This document shows positions 8,979-17,046 of a DNA stretch of 37,696 nt, piece after piece. The notes under the pieces are model-generated. The model was not told the origin of the DNA, ran no database searches, and saw only the letters and a program-made list of their open reading frames with translations. Source of the DNA: CAZBGQ01 sp964491515 (lineage in GTDB: Bacteria > Patescibacteriota > Gracilibacteria > UBA1369 > UBA12473); assembly GCA_964491515.1 (NCBI GenBank), contig CAZBGQ010000017.1, positions 1 through 37,696 of the forward strand, given 5' to 3'. The position numbers and the translations under genes are program-made. Each line of letters starts with the position of its first letter. The first letter of the stretch is position 1.

Positions 8979-9143
8979 GGGCCCTCTGGAAAATGTCGTT
9001 GGGATGAAAAAATTAGTCATTTTTGGCCGCTGCTAGGCAGGTCGACGAAAACGTATCAGATTGGATACGCTGAGGAGGTCTAACGAAACAGCGAACGAAA
9101 AGGGCAATTTTGACATTGTGAGGGTATTTTTCAGAGGGCCCTT
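8977..9143. ncRNA. 167-bp inverted-repeat element: candidate structured RNA or MITE-like element
   Basis: The left arm starts AAGGGCCCTCTG (8977-8988) and the right arm is its exact complement (9132-9143). Pairing extends inward as G-AAAAT-G against A-AAAAT-A, giving about 19 pairs with two G-U wobbles if transcribed from the + strand. The interior contains a perfect hairpin CGTATC/GATACG (9052-9057 with 9064-9069, loop AGATTG) and an A/T hairpin near 9008-9024. No open frame of useful size lies inside. The left arm overlaps the phosphatase stop codon. No T-tract follows either arm, so it is not a plain terminator. It could be a 6S-like regulatory RNA, a long-stem leader of queA, or a small transposon remnant; strand and class are not settled. 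Confidence 0.4.
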
Positions 9144-9176
9144 CACACAAACTAAAACCAGGGTAAGATAGGATTC

Positions 9177-10190
9177 ATGAAAACCAGTGATTTTAACTAT
9201 ACATTGCCCCCATCCTTGATCGCCCAAGATCCTCTCGCCCAACGAGAGCAAGCACGATTAATGATCGTAAACAGCGGCACTCAAACATTGCAGGACAAAC
9301 AAGTAGAAGACTTAACGGAACTATTAACCGACAATGACGTCCTCGTTTTTAACGAAACCAAAGTATTCCCAGCCCGACTCCATGGAAACATAAATGAAAA
9401 ACCTGTAGAAATCCTCCTCCACCGCGAGCTAACACCAAATCAGTGGGAATGCCTCACCAAACCAGGAAAACGCTTTAAAATGGAAGCCATCATCAATTTT
9501 GGCACCTTCTCAGCCAAGGTCGTGACCATAAATCCAGACGGGAGTCGAATCCTTGAATTTTCAGAAAGCAAAACCAGACTTCAAACCCTCATAGACACCC
9601 ACGGAGAAACCCCACTCCCCCCCTACATTCAAGAAAGTCATTCCAAACCCGAGCAGTACCAAACCGTCTACGCAAAATCACGCGGCAGCGTGGCTGCCCC
9701 CACCGCCGGCCTTCACTTCACGCCAGAACTCCTAAAAAAATTAAAGGAAAAAGGAGTAGAGCAACATTTCGTAACACTCCATGTGGGCCGAGGTACGTTC
9801 GAACCGGTAAAAGCAGACCTCATCTCAGAACACACCATGCACAATGAATGGCTGGAACTAACCGAAGAAACTGCAGCAGCCCTCAACAACGCCAAAAAAT
9901 CTGGAAAACGAATCATAGCTGTGGGCACAACCACCGTACGAACACTAGAGTCCTGCAGCAAAAACGGCACACTCACCGCTCAAAAAAGAGACACCGATCT
10001 ATTTATAACCCCAGGCTACGAATTTCAATTCGTAGATGGGATGATCACCAATTTCCACCTTCCAAAAAGTACTTTACTAATGCTCATCAGCGCGCTCGCC
10101 GGAAAAGACCTTATTTTTCAAGCCTACGAAGACGCCATCACAAAAAAATACCGCTTTTACAGTTTCGGAGATGCAATGCTAATTTTATAA
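9177..10190 (+). CDS. queA: S-adenosylmethionine:tRNA ribosyltransferase-isomerase
   Basis: QueA transfers and rearranges the ribosyl group of SAM onto preQ1 at wobble position 34 of tRNAs for Asn, Asp, His and Tyr, forming epoxyqueuosine. The 337-residue protein is full length. It opens with the typical FNYTLPPSLIAQDPLAQRE, then has VFNETKVFPARLHG, GLHFTPELL, the HVGRGTFEPVKAD block and GTTTVRTLES. The motif MITNFHLPKSTLLMLISAL closes the C-terminal part. Upstream lies the long inverted repeat, and the gene may be read from a promoter inside it. It ends tail to tail with the ATP-grasp gene, the stop regions overlapping by 6 bases. No other queuosine gene is in the window. Confidence 0.95.
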   Translation: MKTSDFNYTLPPSLIAQDPLAQREQARLMIVNSGTQTLQDKQVEDLTELLTDNDVLVFNETKVFPARLHGNINEKPVEILLHRELTPNQWECLTKPGKRFKMEAIINFGTFSAKVVTINPDGSRILEFSESKTRLQTLIDTHGETPLPPYIQESHSKPEQYQTVYAKSRGSVAAPTAGLHFTPELLKKLKEKGVEQHFVTLHVGRGTFEPVKADLISEHTMHNEWLELTEETAAALNNAKKSGKRIIAVGTTTVRTLESCSKNGTLTAQKRDTDLFITPGYEFQFVDGMITNFHLPKSTLLMLISALAGKDLIFQAYEDAITKKYRFYSFGDAMLIL

Positions 10191-12575
10191 ATAAGACGCG
10201 GGAAAATACCGAGGCTTAACCAAAAATGGCAACTCCTCAATCTCCTCCAACGAAGGCAAATCAATTTTCCCAATGTACAGCCGCTTCAAATCACCACCGT
10301 CTTCAACAAAAGTCTCAACCATACGCTTTCCACGGAAATAAATAAGATCTTTCGTGAAGGCACCAGGCTGACTCGTATCCTCCAATCCTCGCTTAGATTT
10401 AAGCGCAAACTGAAACGATTTTTCATCATTGTAACCCAACTCCTTCATACACTCATAGACCTCACGGAAAGAGCCATCCTGAGCCTTATGAATTGCCACC
10501 ACCAACGCCGCATTCCAAAAATGCTTCTCCGTAACATGATCAACCGCTTTTTCCTGATTATAAATCGCTAAACCTTCCTGCGTAGTCAGGTAACCTCCTG
10601 TTCCTCGCTGGAAAACATAATAAGGCTGCAGTTTCCCATTCTCAGCAGTAAACACATGCGTCTCCAACTCATGAGCAATCACCATTTTTAAACGTGTCTC
10701 CGTGAACTTAACATCTTCACGTATAAAAAACGTGTTCTTCTTTCCCGCCACACAATCTGACACCATCTCTTTTTTCTGTTTTACTCGCCAATGACTCAAA
10801 CCACTATCCTTAAAAAACTGCTCAAACGCTTTCTGCGCACGATCCGCAGATATAGTTGCCTTCTCTTCAGGGAAACTAGCTGGACGCTCCGCCAAATAAT
10901 TCAATGCATCGTCCTTCAATAATTCTGTTGCTTCCCCAAACAAAGCAACGGACTTATTCCCAAAATGGGATGTACCTCTATGTTCCAATAAATCAATTTT
11001 CTCCAACACCTCCTGACGCTTACGTTGAAATAAGCCACCAAGAATGGAATCCTCCATCTCAAGACTATCCAACCTCTCACGCAGCTGATAAGGATCAAAT
11101 TTCAATTCCGGGTAAACAAACTGAGGATTCTCTATAACTCCCTCAAAAAAACCTTTCCTCTCTGCCTCAAGATTCAAAGGCTTCAAATGATAAAGCAACT
11201 TGATTTGTTGATCCTGCTCAACAATAGCCTCATCGATCACTTTATAATTCTTCTTCACTTCCCTAGAGACCTTCTCCCTAACAGGAGAAAAATCTTTAGG
11301 CAAAGCATCCAACCCTCCCTCCAAAGCCAAAGCTTTTTTCGAAGGATCCAACAAAAAGCCTGCCAAATCACGTCGACCAATCACCATAGAATAATCCTTT
11401 GTAGACAAGTCAGCCATAGAGACTACCGTTTGAACACGCTTTCCAGCCAGAATAAATTTAACACGCTGCTCACCTTCTTTACGTTCATCATTCACAAACC
11501 CAATTTTTCGACCAAACGCCTCATCTATCTGAGACTTTTCAATACTTGCATTGATACGAGCTTTTACGCGATATGGTTTAGAACCAACCAACAATTTAAC
11601 CGTTTCCATGGTTCCAACTACCTCCTTCCCTGTCATGCTCTTAATCTCACGTTCAATCACATTTCCAAACATATCCTTAGCCAAACGAACCCCCTTTTCT
11701 GGAGTAGTGACTTTTACCCCCTGAATTCGCTGCAAACGTCGACGCAACGGAGATAAATTTGCAATCTGAAGTCCCAATCCAGCACGAGCATTAATTTCTA
11801 AAAGAACCGGCCCGGTATTTTGATCAATAGAAATATCCACAGCCAAATAACCTAAATTAGTTTCAACCTGAATCCGTGACGCAATCATCAAAATATCATC
11901 CCAATAAGGAATCTTAAACCCGCGAATCTCTCCTACATCCGGTACTCCTTCAAGCACATCAGAACCCTGCACCACATGAGTTGCCTCACCCTTCGCAATA
12001 TCAATCCCCACCCCAATCGCTCCCTGATGCAAATTAGCTTTCCCCTTAGATCGACGGGTGGGCAATCGGAGCATTGCCATCACAGGAACCAAGTTATAGA
12101 CCACAATACGCAAATCCGGTAATCCCTTGTAAGCAAAACGAGCAATACGCTCATCACAAATCAACAACTGCTCAAAAAATGCAGCATCAGCAATTCCAGA
12201 AATTGAAAACCGTCCATCCAATGTATCTCGAATATGCTCCTCTAACTCAGTCTGAGTCAATAAATCACCATTAGACAACACATAACCACCATCCCTTCGA
12301 TCCCAAATAGGCAAAATCCCCTCCCCTCCCGAGCCACGATTTGGCTTCAATACAAAATTAGTAGGCAATGCAGAAAAATCAAATTTAGCGAGCTCATCTC
12401 CATCTCTAATCGTGCCATACAAACGTGGAACAGGAACTCCTCGAGCACTTAAAAAGTTCTTCGTTTTCAACTTACTATCCGCCATTTTTACAGCCTTCCT
12501 TTTATTATAAGCACGAATATACAAAAGATTTCGTGCATTGATTCCTAATATTCCATGATTGGAAAATAACGACAT
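10185..12575 (-). CDS. ATP-grasp amino-acid ligase / degenerate retropepsin-like / DUF1704 (MATCAP-like) metallopeptidase fusion
   Basis: Three modules are visible in 796 residues. (1) About 1-300: ATP-grasp of the alpha-L-glutamate ligase-like type, with KPNRGSGGEGI (77-87), LPDLRIVVYN, and the Mg-binding EINARAG (260-266). (2) About 320-415: a RimB-type retropepsin-like fold, with the loop that normally reads R-I-D-T-G-A changed to R-I-N-A-S and the closing block IGRRDLAGFLLDP (399-411) preserved; the catalytic Asp appears lost. (3) About 430-780: DUF1704, with zinc motif HELETH (635-640) and the downstream TTQEGLA (third ligand Glu 667), as in tyrosine carboxypeptidases of the MATCAP family. 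Ligase and protease activities together suggest adding and removing C-terminal residues, or a single processing cycle; substrate unknown. ATG at 12575 is preferred over TTG at 12581. It follows the 7TM gene by 20 bases. Confidence 0.8.
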   Translation of the reverse strand: MSLFSNHGILGINARNLLYIRAYNKRKAVKMADSKLKTKNFLSARGVPVPRLYGTIRDGDELAKFDFSALPTNFVLKPNRGSGGEGILPIWDRRDGGYVLSNGDLLTQTELEEHIRDTLDGRFSISGIADAAFFEQLLICDERIARFAYKGLPDLRIVVYNLVPVMAMLRLPTRRSKGKANLHQGAIGVGIDIAKGEATHVVQGSDVLEGVPDVGEIRGFKIPYWDDILMIASRIQVETNLGYLAVDISIDQNTGPVLLEINARAGLGLQIANLSPLRRRLQRIQGVKVTTPEKGVRLAKDMFGNVIEREIKSMTGKEVVGTMETVKLLVGSKPYRVKARINASIEKSQIDEAFGRKIGFVNDERKEGEQRVKFILAGKRVQTVVSMADLSTKDYSMVIGRRDLAGFLLDPSKKALALEGGLDALPKDFSPVREKVSREVKKNYKVIDEAIVEQDQQIKLLYHLKPLNLEAERKGFFEGVIENPQFVYPELKFDPYQLRERLDSLEMEDSILGGLFQRKRQEVLEKIDLLEHRGTSHFGNKSVALFGEATELLKDDALNYLAERPASFPEEKATISADRAQKAFEQFFKDSGLSHWRVKQKKEMVSDCVAGKKNTFFIREDVKFTETRLKMVIAHELETHVFTAENGKLQPYYVFQRGTGGYLTTQEGLAIYNQEKAVDHVTEKHFWNAALVVAIHKAQDGSFREVYECMKELGYNDEKSFQFALKSKRGLEDTSQPGAFTKDLIYFRGKRMVETFVEDGGDLKRLYIGKIDLPSLEEIEELPFLVKPRYFPASYL

Positions 12576-12595
12576 AAACAAAAAATTATTTGCGT

Positions 12596-14158
12596 TTATT
12601 CTTCTTCTTCAGTATATCTAAAAATTTCTCGAAAACGCACATATTCAAGCAAACGCAAACCAGTCCAACGTCCCAAGAAAATATCCACCACCAAAAAGAC
12701 AAATATCAATTCAGGATGACCAAAAATCAACGTTTTAAAGAAAGCCCACTCCACCACATAATAACAAACCACCGAAACAAACGTTGTAGCACTAATCATC
12801 GCAATAGCCTGCCTAAATCCACGCTCACCTTGAATACTTACAAATTTTTCAACCATCGTACTCATAATCAACATCGGAAAGACTGAGATAGAAACCAACT
12901 GAGAAATATTAAAATAAGCCCCCATCAACATCACAAACAAAATCGTCAAACTCACGATAGAAAGCACAATCGCCATCCGAGGAATATAGAGCAATCGATA
13001 ACGTCTCAAAAACATACGAGTCAACGTACCAAATGCCAAAATCATCACGAATATAAACAATCCAAACTTAATACCAAGGGCCACAAACGACAGCGCAATG
13101 ATAGAAGGTGTATAAACCCCCATTGTAGTCAATCCCACCACCTGCTTAAGAAAAGCCACAATAGTGACAATCACCGGCAACATAAGAATGAGCAGCAAAG
13201 AATTAGTAGGAACTCCCTTCTCAACCATATAATTAATGAAAAAGGACATAAAATTAAGCGGCGTAATACTTCCCAATTCAGAAATAACCTCATATTGAAT
13301 CTCACGAGCTTCCAAGTCAGTCACAAACGCCTCAATAGTCTCCTGCTCAAACAACATCCATAACGTCTCAGGGCGCGTCAGCACCATACGAGCAGGCCGA
13401 ATAGTTCGGAAGGTACCTTGAGCAATATTGCCCATCGTCCCAAAATTTTGATTTGTAATCACCACAAATTCCATATCTTGAAAAATAGTCGGATCTGTAA
13501 GGCTCTGATTAAATCGAGACAACACAGCCAAACCCGAACTGCCTTCTGTCCATACAATAACCGCATCCGCTGAACGGATCGTAGGCAACGCCTCATTCAA
13601 TTTTTTCAATAAATCCTCCTCAATAATAAACTCAGACGATGTTTCATAGTTAGATATCACTTCCACAGCCACTCCCCTATCCATAGCAAATTCGACCATA
13701 CTCCCAATTTTCTCCTGCTCCTCATCCTGATCAGTAATCAACGCATACAAATGACGATAGATAAAAATCTGACTTTCATTACGAGCATAAAATTCACCAT
13801 TCACCTTAATACTCAAAGCAACAGTATAAGAACCCGGGTCAAGATAAGAATGAACCACCTCAACCCCCTGATCTTTATTCCCATCACCAAAATCCCAGTC
13901 ATAAGTCACATTCTGAACCTCATCAAGAAGATCAGAGAATGACGCATCAAAAATCGTTCCTTTTCCTACTTCTAAACGAGAAGGCATAGTCAAAACAGCA
14001 GGAGAAACATCAACCAGCTCAAGCTTCGTTCCCTCCACCACCTCTAAAGCCTCAGAAGCCTCATAAAGAGAAATCTCCTCAACCTCCTGAGCACTTCCCA
14101 ATGGCACAGCCACAAGAAGTAACGCCGACAACAATAATGAAGATAATAAACGTTTCAT
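12596..14158 (-). CDS. PKD-domain and 7TM_transglut-like membrane protein
   Basis: The 520-residue protein has a signal peptide (1-23, cleavage near GSAQ), then a PKD domain (about 50-135, signature YDWDFGDG near 86-93 and DPGSYTVAL). A mixed alpha/beta stretch follows (about 135-310), then seven hydrophobic segments (about 318-500). The 7TM part resembles the UUP1/7TM_transglut family: the conserved turn GLTTMGVYTPSIIALSF matches the usual GLxTFGTFxPVLIALAF pattern, and RRYRLLYIPRMAIVLS matches the basic loop after TM3. In that family the extracellular part is normally an inactive transglutaminase; here a PKD module replaces or precedes it. Genes of this family are usually paired with ATP-grasp ligases and retropepsin-like proteases, and the same partners are fused in the next gene. 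It has its own promoter. Confidence 0.75.
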   Translation of the reverse strand: MKRLLSSLLLSALLLVAVPLGSAQEVEEISLYEASEALEVVEGTKLELVDVSPAVLTMPSRLEVGKGTIFDASFSDLLDEVQNVTYDWDFGDGNKDQGVEVVHSYLDPGSYTVALSIKVNGEFYARNESQIFIYRHLYALITDQDEEQEKIGSMVEFAMDRGVAVEVISNYETSSEFIIEEDLLKKLNEALPTIRSADAVIVWTEGSSGLAVLSRFNQSLTDPTIFQDMEFVVITNQNFGTMGNIAQGTFRTIRPARMVLTRPETLWMLFEQETIEAFVTDLEAREIQYEVISELGSITPLNFMSFFINYMVEKGVPTNSLLLILMLPVIVTIVAFLKQVVGLTTMGVYTPSIIALSFVALGIKFGLFIFVMILAFGTLTRMFLRRYRLLYIPRMAIVLSIVSLTILFVMLMGAYFNISQLVSISVFPMLIMSTMVEKFVSIQGERGFRQAIAMISATTFVSVVCYYVVEWAFFKTLIFGHPELIFVFLVVDIFLGRWTGLRLLEYVRFREIFRYTEEEE

Positions 14159-14167
14159 ACTTAACGC

Positions 14168-14196
14168 ATTGTATCATGTGTTTTTAGCAGCGTCAC
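14168..14196 (-). promoter_or_regulatory. Promoter of the 7TM / ATP-grasp operon
   Basis: Read on the - strand: GTGACG (14191-14196), 17 bases, TACAAT (14168-14173). The start codon at 14158 would be only a few bases after the expected start site, leaving almost no leader. It is back to back with the + strand promoter at 14200-14228. Confidence 0.5.
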
Positions 14197-14199
14197 CTC

Positions 14200-14228
14200 T
14201 TTACTCGAAACCCATTTTCAGGTATACT
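14200..14228 (+). promoter_or_regulatory. Promoter of the anchored surface protein
   Basis: TTTACT (14200-14205), 17 bases, TATACT (14223-14228); leader about 19 bases with no Shine-Dalgarno sequence. Confidence 0.65.
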
Positions 14229-14253
14229 ATTATGATTTAATATTTCCAATTCC

Positions 14254-16719
14254 ATGAAACAACGACTTACTAGAACACTCATCGGATGCCTAGTTTTTGC
14301 TCTACTGATTCCATCTGTCCGGGCTGCCAGCATATCCAGCGTTAACGTAGACACCACCGATACTGTAGCAGGATACAGCGCATTGATTCGTGTATCACAA
14401 GCAGCCCCTGAAGAATCAATTGAAATAAGAGTAGAAAAACCGGACGGAAGCAATGTGATTCTCGAAGAAAAGACAGATCGTTATGGAAAAGCGAAAATAG
14501 ACCTTGAAGGATTTTACACCAAACGAGCCGGACAGTACACGGTCACCACCCAAACAACGACAGGTATCAAAACAGACACCTTCAAAGTTTACCCTGATGA
14601 TGTCAGCTCAACACGGTCAACACTCGAACTCAATAAACAAAGCGCCTCTGCCAATGGCAACGACTACTCACAGCTAAAAGTTTCGCTAAAAGATCAATAC
14701 TCCAACCCAATCACTGGGCACACAGTACAACTTCTATCAAGCCGACTAACAGATGAAATAGTACGAATTTCTCCTCGTGGATATACCGATGAACAAGGTT
14801 CAATGGTCTATCATCTATACTCAAGAGAGTCAGGAATTTCAACATTTTTAGCACATGATTCAACCAGCAACATCACTCTCAATGATCGAGCCCGAATCGC
14901 CTTCTATGAACCCATTACAAAAACCAACGAAAGAGGAGGACACCAAGTCGCCCTAGCCTCTACCACCTCCGGACCAGTGAGCTATCTCAGCTTTGAAGAG
15001 CTACCAGCAAACACAACAGTAGGGAAGACCCTAAACTTCACTCTTAGTGCCTATGACGACGGAGGAAACTTAGCTACCGACTACACAGGCTTAATACGCT
15101 TTTCAGCCACCGACGGAAATGCCAGCCTCCCAAATGACTACCAATTCGAAGCCGAAGATCAAGGAAGTCACACCTTTAGCCTAAGTTTGAGCTTTCAAAC
15201 AACCGGCACTCAAACCCTCACCGCAACCGACATCAACAACACCGATGTTTTCGGAGAAACAGAACTAACCATAAACAACAAAGGCACAGGACAAAATACA
15301 ATGACCACCAACCCAAATTCAGCTGCACAAGGAGTTTCAAACGGTGACTTCGATATATTCACTCCCGCGCCAGGAACCTACAGCAGCAACGCACTCACAT
15401 TCTCAGGAGAAGCTAGATACGGCCTTTCTTTAGAAATATTAGACAATGGCCAACTACTGGGAACAGCAGACACCACTCCAGACAACCAATTCACCTATGA
15501 AGCCACCGGCCTAAGTGAAGGGGTTCACACATTTTATATCAAACTCATTGACTCCGATGGAGCCATTCAAGACAACTCAGGCGAAATTGCCGTCACCATT
15601 GATACAGACGCCCCCGAATTGGACCACATAGAAGTCTCTCCAGACGATGGAGTGCCCGCAGGAAGTCTATTCACTATCACAGCCTTCAGCGAACCAAATC
15701 TCCCCCAAATGGCAATCATCTTCAATAATGGGATTTTTGAAATGACAGAAGACCTATTAGTAGAAGGAGTCTACGAAGTATCACTCACCGCTCCTCAAGA
15801 TCTAGGAGAACACAGCATCGATGCACTTCTAGTTGACGAACTAGGAAACGAAATCGTAAGCAACAACGTATTACGACTCAATATAATTCCTACTACAACG
15901 GTCAACACAGACACCTCAGACCTAGAAGAACCACTTGATAACCTAAACGAGCCTGAAGAAGAAATCATCGAAGAGGATCCAGTCCCCCTCTTCCCAGGAA
16001 AAGTTATGAACGTAGAAGCTGTAGCCGAAGATGGAAAAGTAACCCTAAACTGGGAAGCACCCGAAACCACAACAGAAGAAGCATTTGAAGAAATTCAAAC
16101 CATAGACCTCGACGAAGAAACATTGAACGCCTTCGAATCTGAACTCAACGGAATGAGCGAAGAAGAACTAGAAGCACTATTCAATGACTTTGAAAATGAT
16201 TTCGAATCAGCTTTCGGAGAACTTGAAGAAGTCATAGAAGATGACACCATACTTCCTCTAGAAAAAGAAATCGACGAAACAGAAATAATTATAGATCACT
16301 ACCGTATTTATTACGGACCTGACCCAGATCTAATGTATAGCCACATCGACACCATCGATAACCGCACAACATGGGAAGTTCGAAAACTTCAGAATGACAA
16401 CACCTATTACTTCAGTGTAGTGGCAGTAACATTAGAAGGGCTTGAAAGCGAAGAACGCAGTGAACCAACAAACGCCACTCCAAAATCAGATGAAGCTGAA
16501 GCACTCTTTGCTGCCGCTCAAGAAGAAGCAAACCGACAAGCAGCACTCGCCGCTCAAGCCGCCGCACTCAAAGCAGCTCAAGCCAATTCAATAACCCCAG
16601 AAACTGGACCTGAAATATTTTGGCTACTCCTATTAAGTCTTAGCTTTGGATACGGATATTTCAAACAAAAACAAAAAGAGACCACCACCACATCAATCCC
16701 CTTTCAAGACATTCGATAA
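14254..16719 (+). CDS. Large anchored surface protein with Ig-like and fibronectin III domains
   Basis: An 821-residue exported protein. A signal peptide covers 1-24 (ends VRAAS). Beta-rich modules follow: an N-terminal Ig-like region (about 27-115), a Big_1/invasin-like domain (about 120-225, with LKDQYSNPITGHTVQL), another at about 240-345, and Ig-like repeats (about 365-545). A fibronectin type III domain begins at about 583 and resumes at about 680-745; between its strands sits a ~75-residue, very acidic helical insert (about 604-676). An Ala-rich helix (750-778) leads to TPETGPE (781-787), a hydrophobic helix and a short basic/Thr tail. This C-terminus resembles LPXTG-type sorting signals, so sortase-like anchoring or plain membrane anchoring is likely. 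A role in cell contact is inference from domain content. Confidence 0.8.
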   Translation: MKQRLTRTLIGCLVFALLIPSVRAASISSVNVDTTDTVAGYSALIRVSQAAPEESIEIRVEKPDGSNVILEEKTDRYGKAKIDLEGFYTKRAGQYTVTTQTTTGIKTDTFKVYPDDVSSTRSTLELNKQSASANGNDYSQLKVSLKDQYSNPITGHTVQLLSSRLTDEIVRISPRGYTDEQGSMVYHLYSRESGISTFLAHDSTSNITLNDRARIAFYEPITKTNERGGHQVALASTTSGPVSYLSFEELPANTTVGKTLNFTLSAYDDGGNLATDYTGLIRFSATDGNASLPNDYQFEAEDQGSHTFSLSLSFQTTGTQTLTATDINNTDVFGETELTINNKGTGQNTMTTNPNSAAQGVSNGDFDIFTPAPGTYSSNALTFSGEARYGLSLEILDNGQLLGTADTTPDNQFTYEATGLSEGVHTFYIKLIDSDGAIQDNSGEIAVTIDTDAPELDHIEVSPDDGVPAGSLFTITAFSEPNLPQMAIIFNNGIFEMTEDLLVEGVYEVSLTAPQDLGEHSIDALLVDELGNEIVSNNVLRLNIIPTTTVNTDTSDLEEPLDNLNEPEEEIIEEDPVPLFPGKVMNVEAVAEDGKVTLNWEAPETTTEEAFEEIQTIDLDEETLNAFESELNGMSEEELEALFNDFENDFESAFGELEEVIEDDTILPLEKEIDETEIIIDHYRIYYGPDPDLMYSHIDTIDNRTTWEVRKLQNDNTYYFSVVAVTLEGLESEERSEPTNATPKSDEAEALFAAAQEEANRQAALAAQAAALKAAQANSITPETGPEIFWLLLLSLSFGYGYFKQKQKETTTTSIPFQDIR

Positions 16720-16784
16720 AGAGTCAAAAAAGTCGGTAAACTAAACTCGCCCACAGAAAGGTTTCATGGTACGCTTTTTTCCGT

Positions 16785-17045
16785 ATGGAATTTCTGGCAC
16801 AATTCATCACCATCTTCTTTGACCTCCTGATCTACGCCATCATTGCGCGTATTTTACTATCATGGTTCGGAGGAAATCGAAACGGTGGATTTTATCGATT
16901 CATCCATGAAATCACTGAACCAATACTGAAAACCGCACGCAAAATACTTCCTCCAATCGGAATGATGGATTTTTCACCGATCCTTGCGCTCATTGCACTC
17001 GACATCATTCAATCATTATTGATCAAACTTATCATCGGACTTTAG
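16785..17045 (+). CDS. YggT family membrane protein
   Basis: 86 residues, full length for single-repeat YggT. Two hydrophobic helices (about 5-27 and 62-84) flank the family signature: SWFGGNRN followed by the FIHEITEPILKTARKILPP block. YggT proteins are inner-membrane proteins linked to osmotic tolerance and, in cell-wall gene clusters, to division; the molecular role is not settled. The stop is one base from the cysS ATG, so the two are co-translated. The start codon has no Shine-Dalgarno match. Confidence 0.9.
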   Translation: MEFLAQFITIFFDLLIYAIIARILLSWFGGNRNGGFYRFIHEITEPILKTARKILPPIGMMDFSPILALIALDIIQSLLIKLIIGL

Positions 17046-17046
17046 C

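Noticed and set aside
8977..9143. Intrinsic terminator for the phosphatase gene
   Set aside because: Stem far longer than usual with a large structured loop, and no T-tract on either strand.
11187..11756. 189-codon + strand open frame opposite the ATP-grasp gene
   Set aside because: Antisense to a conserved coding region, with no recognisable domain and with poor codon style.
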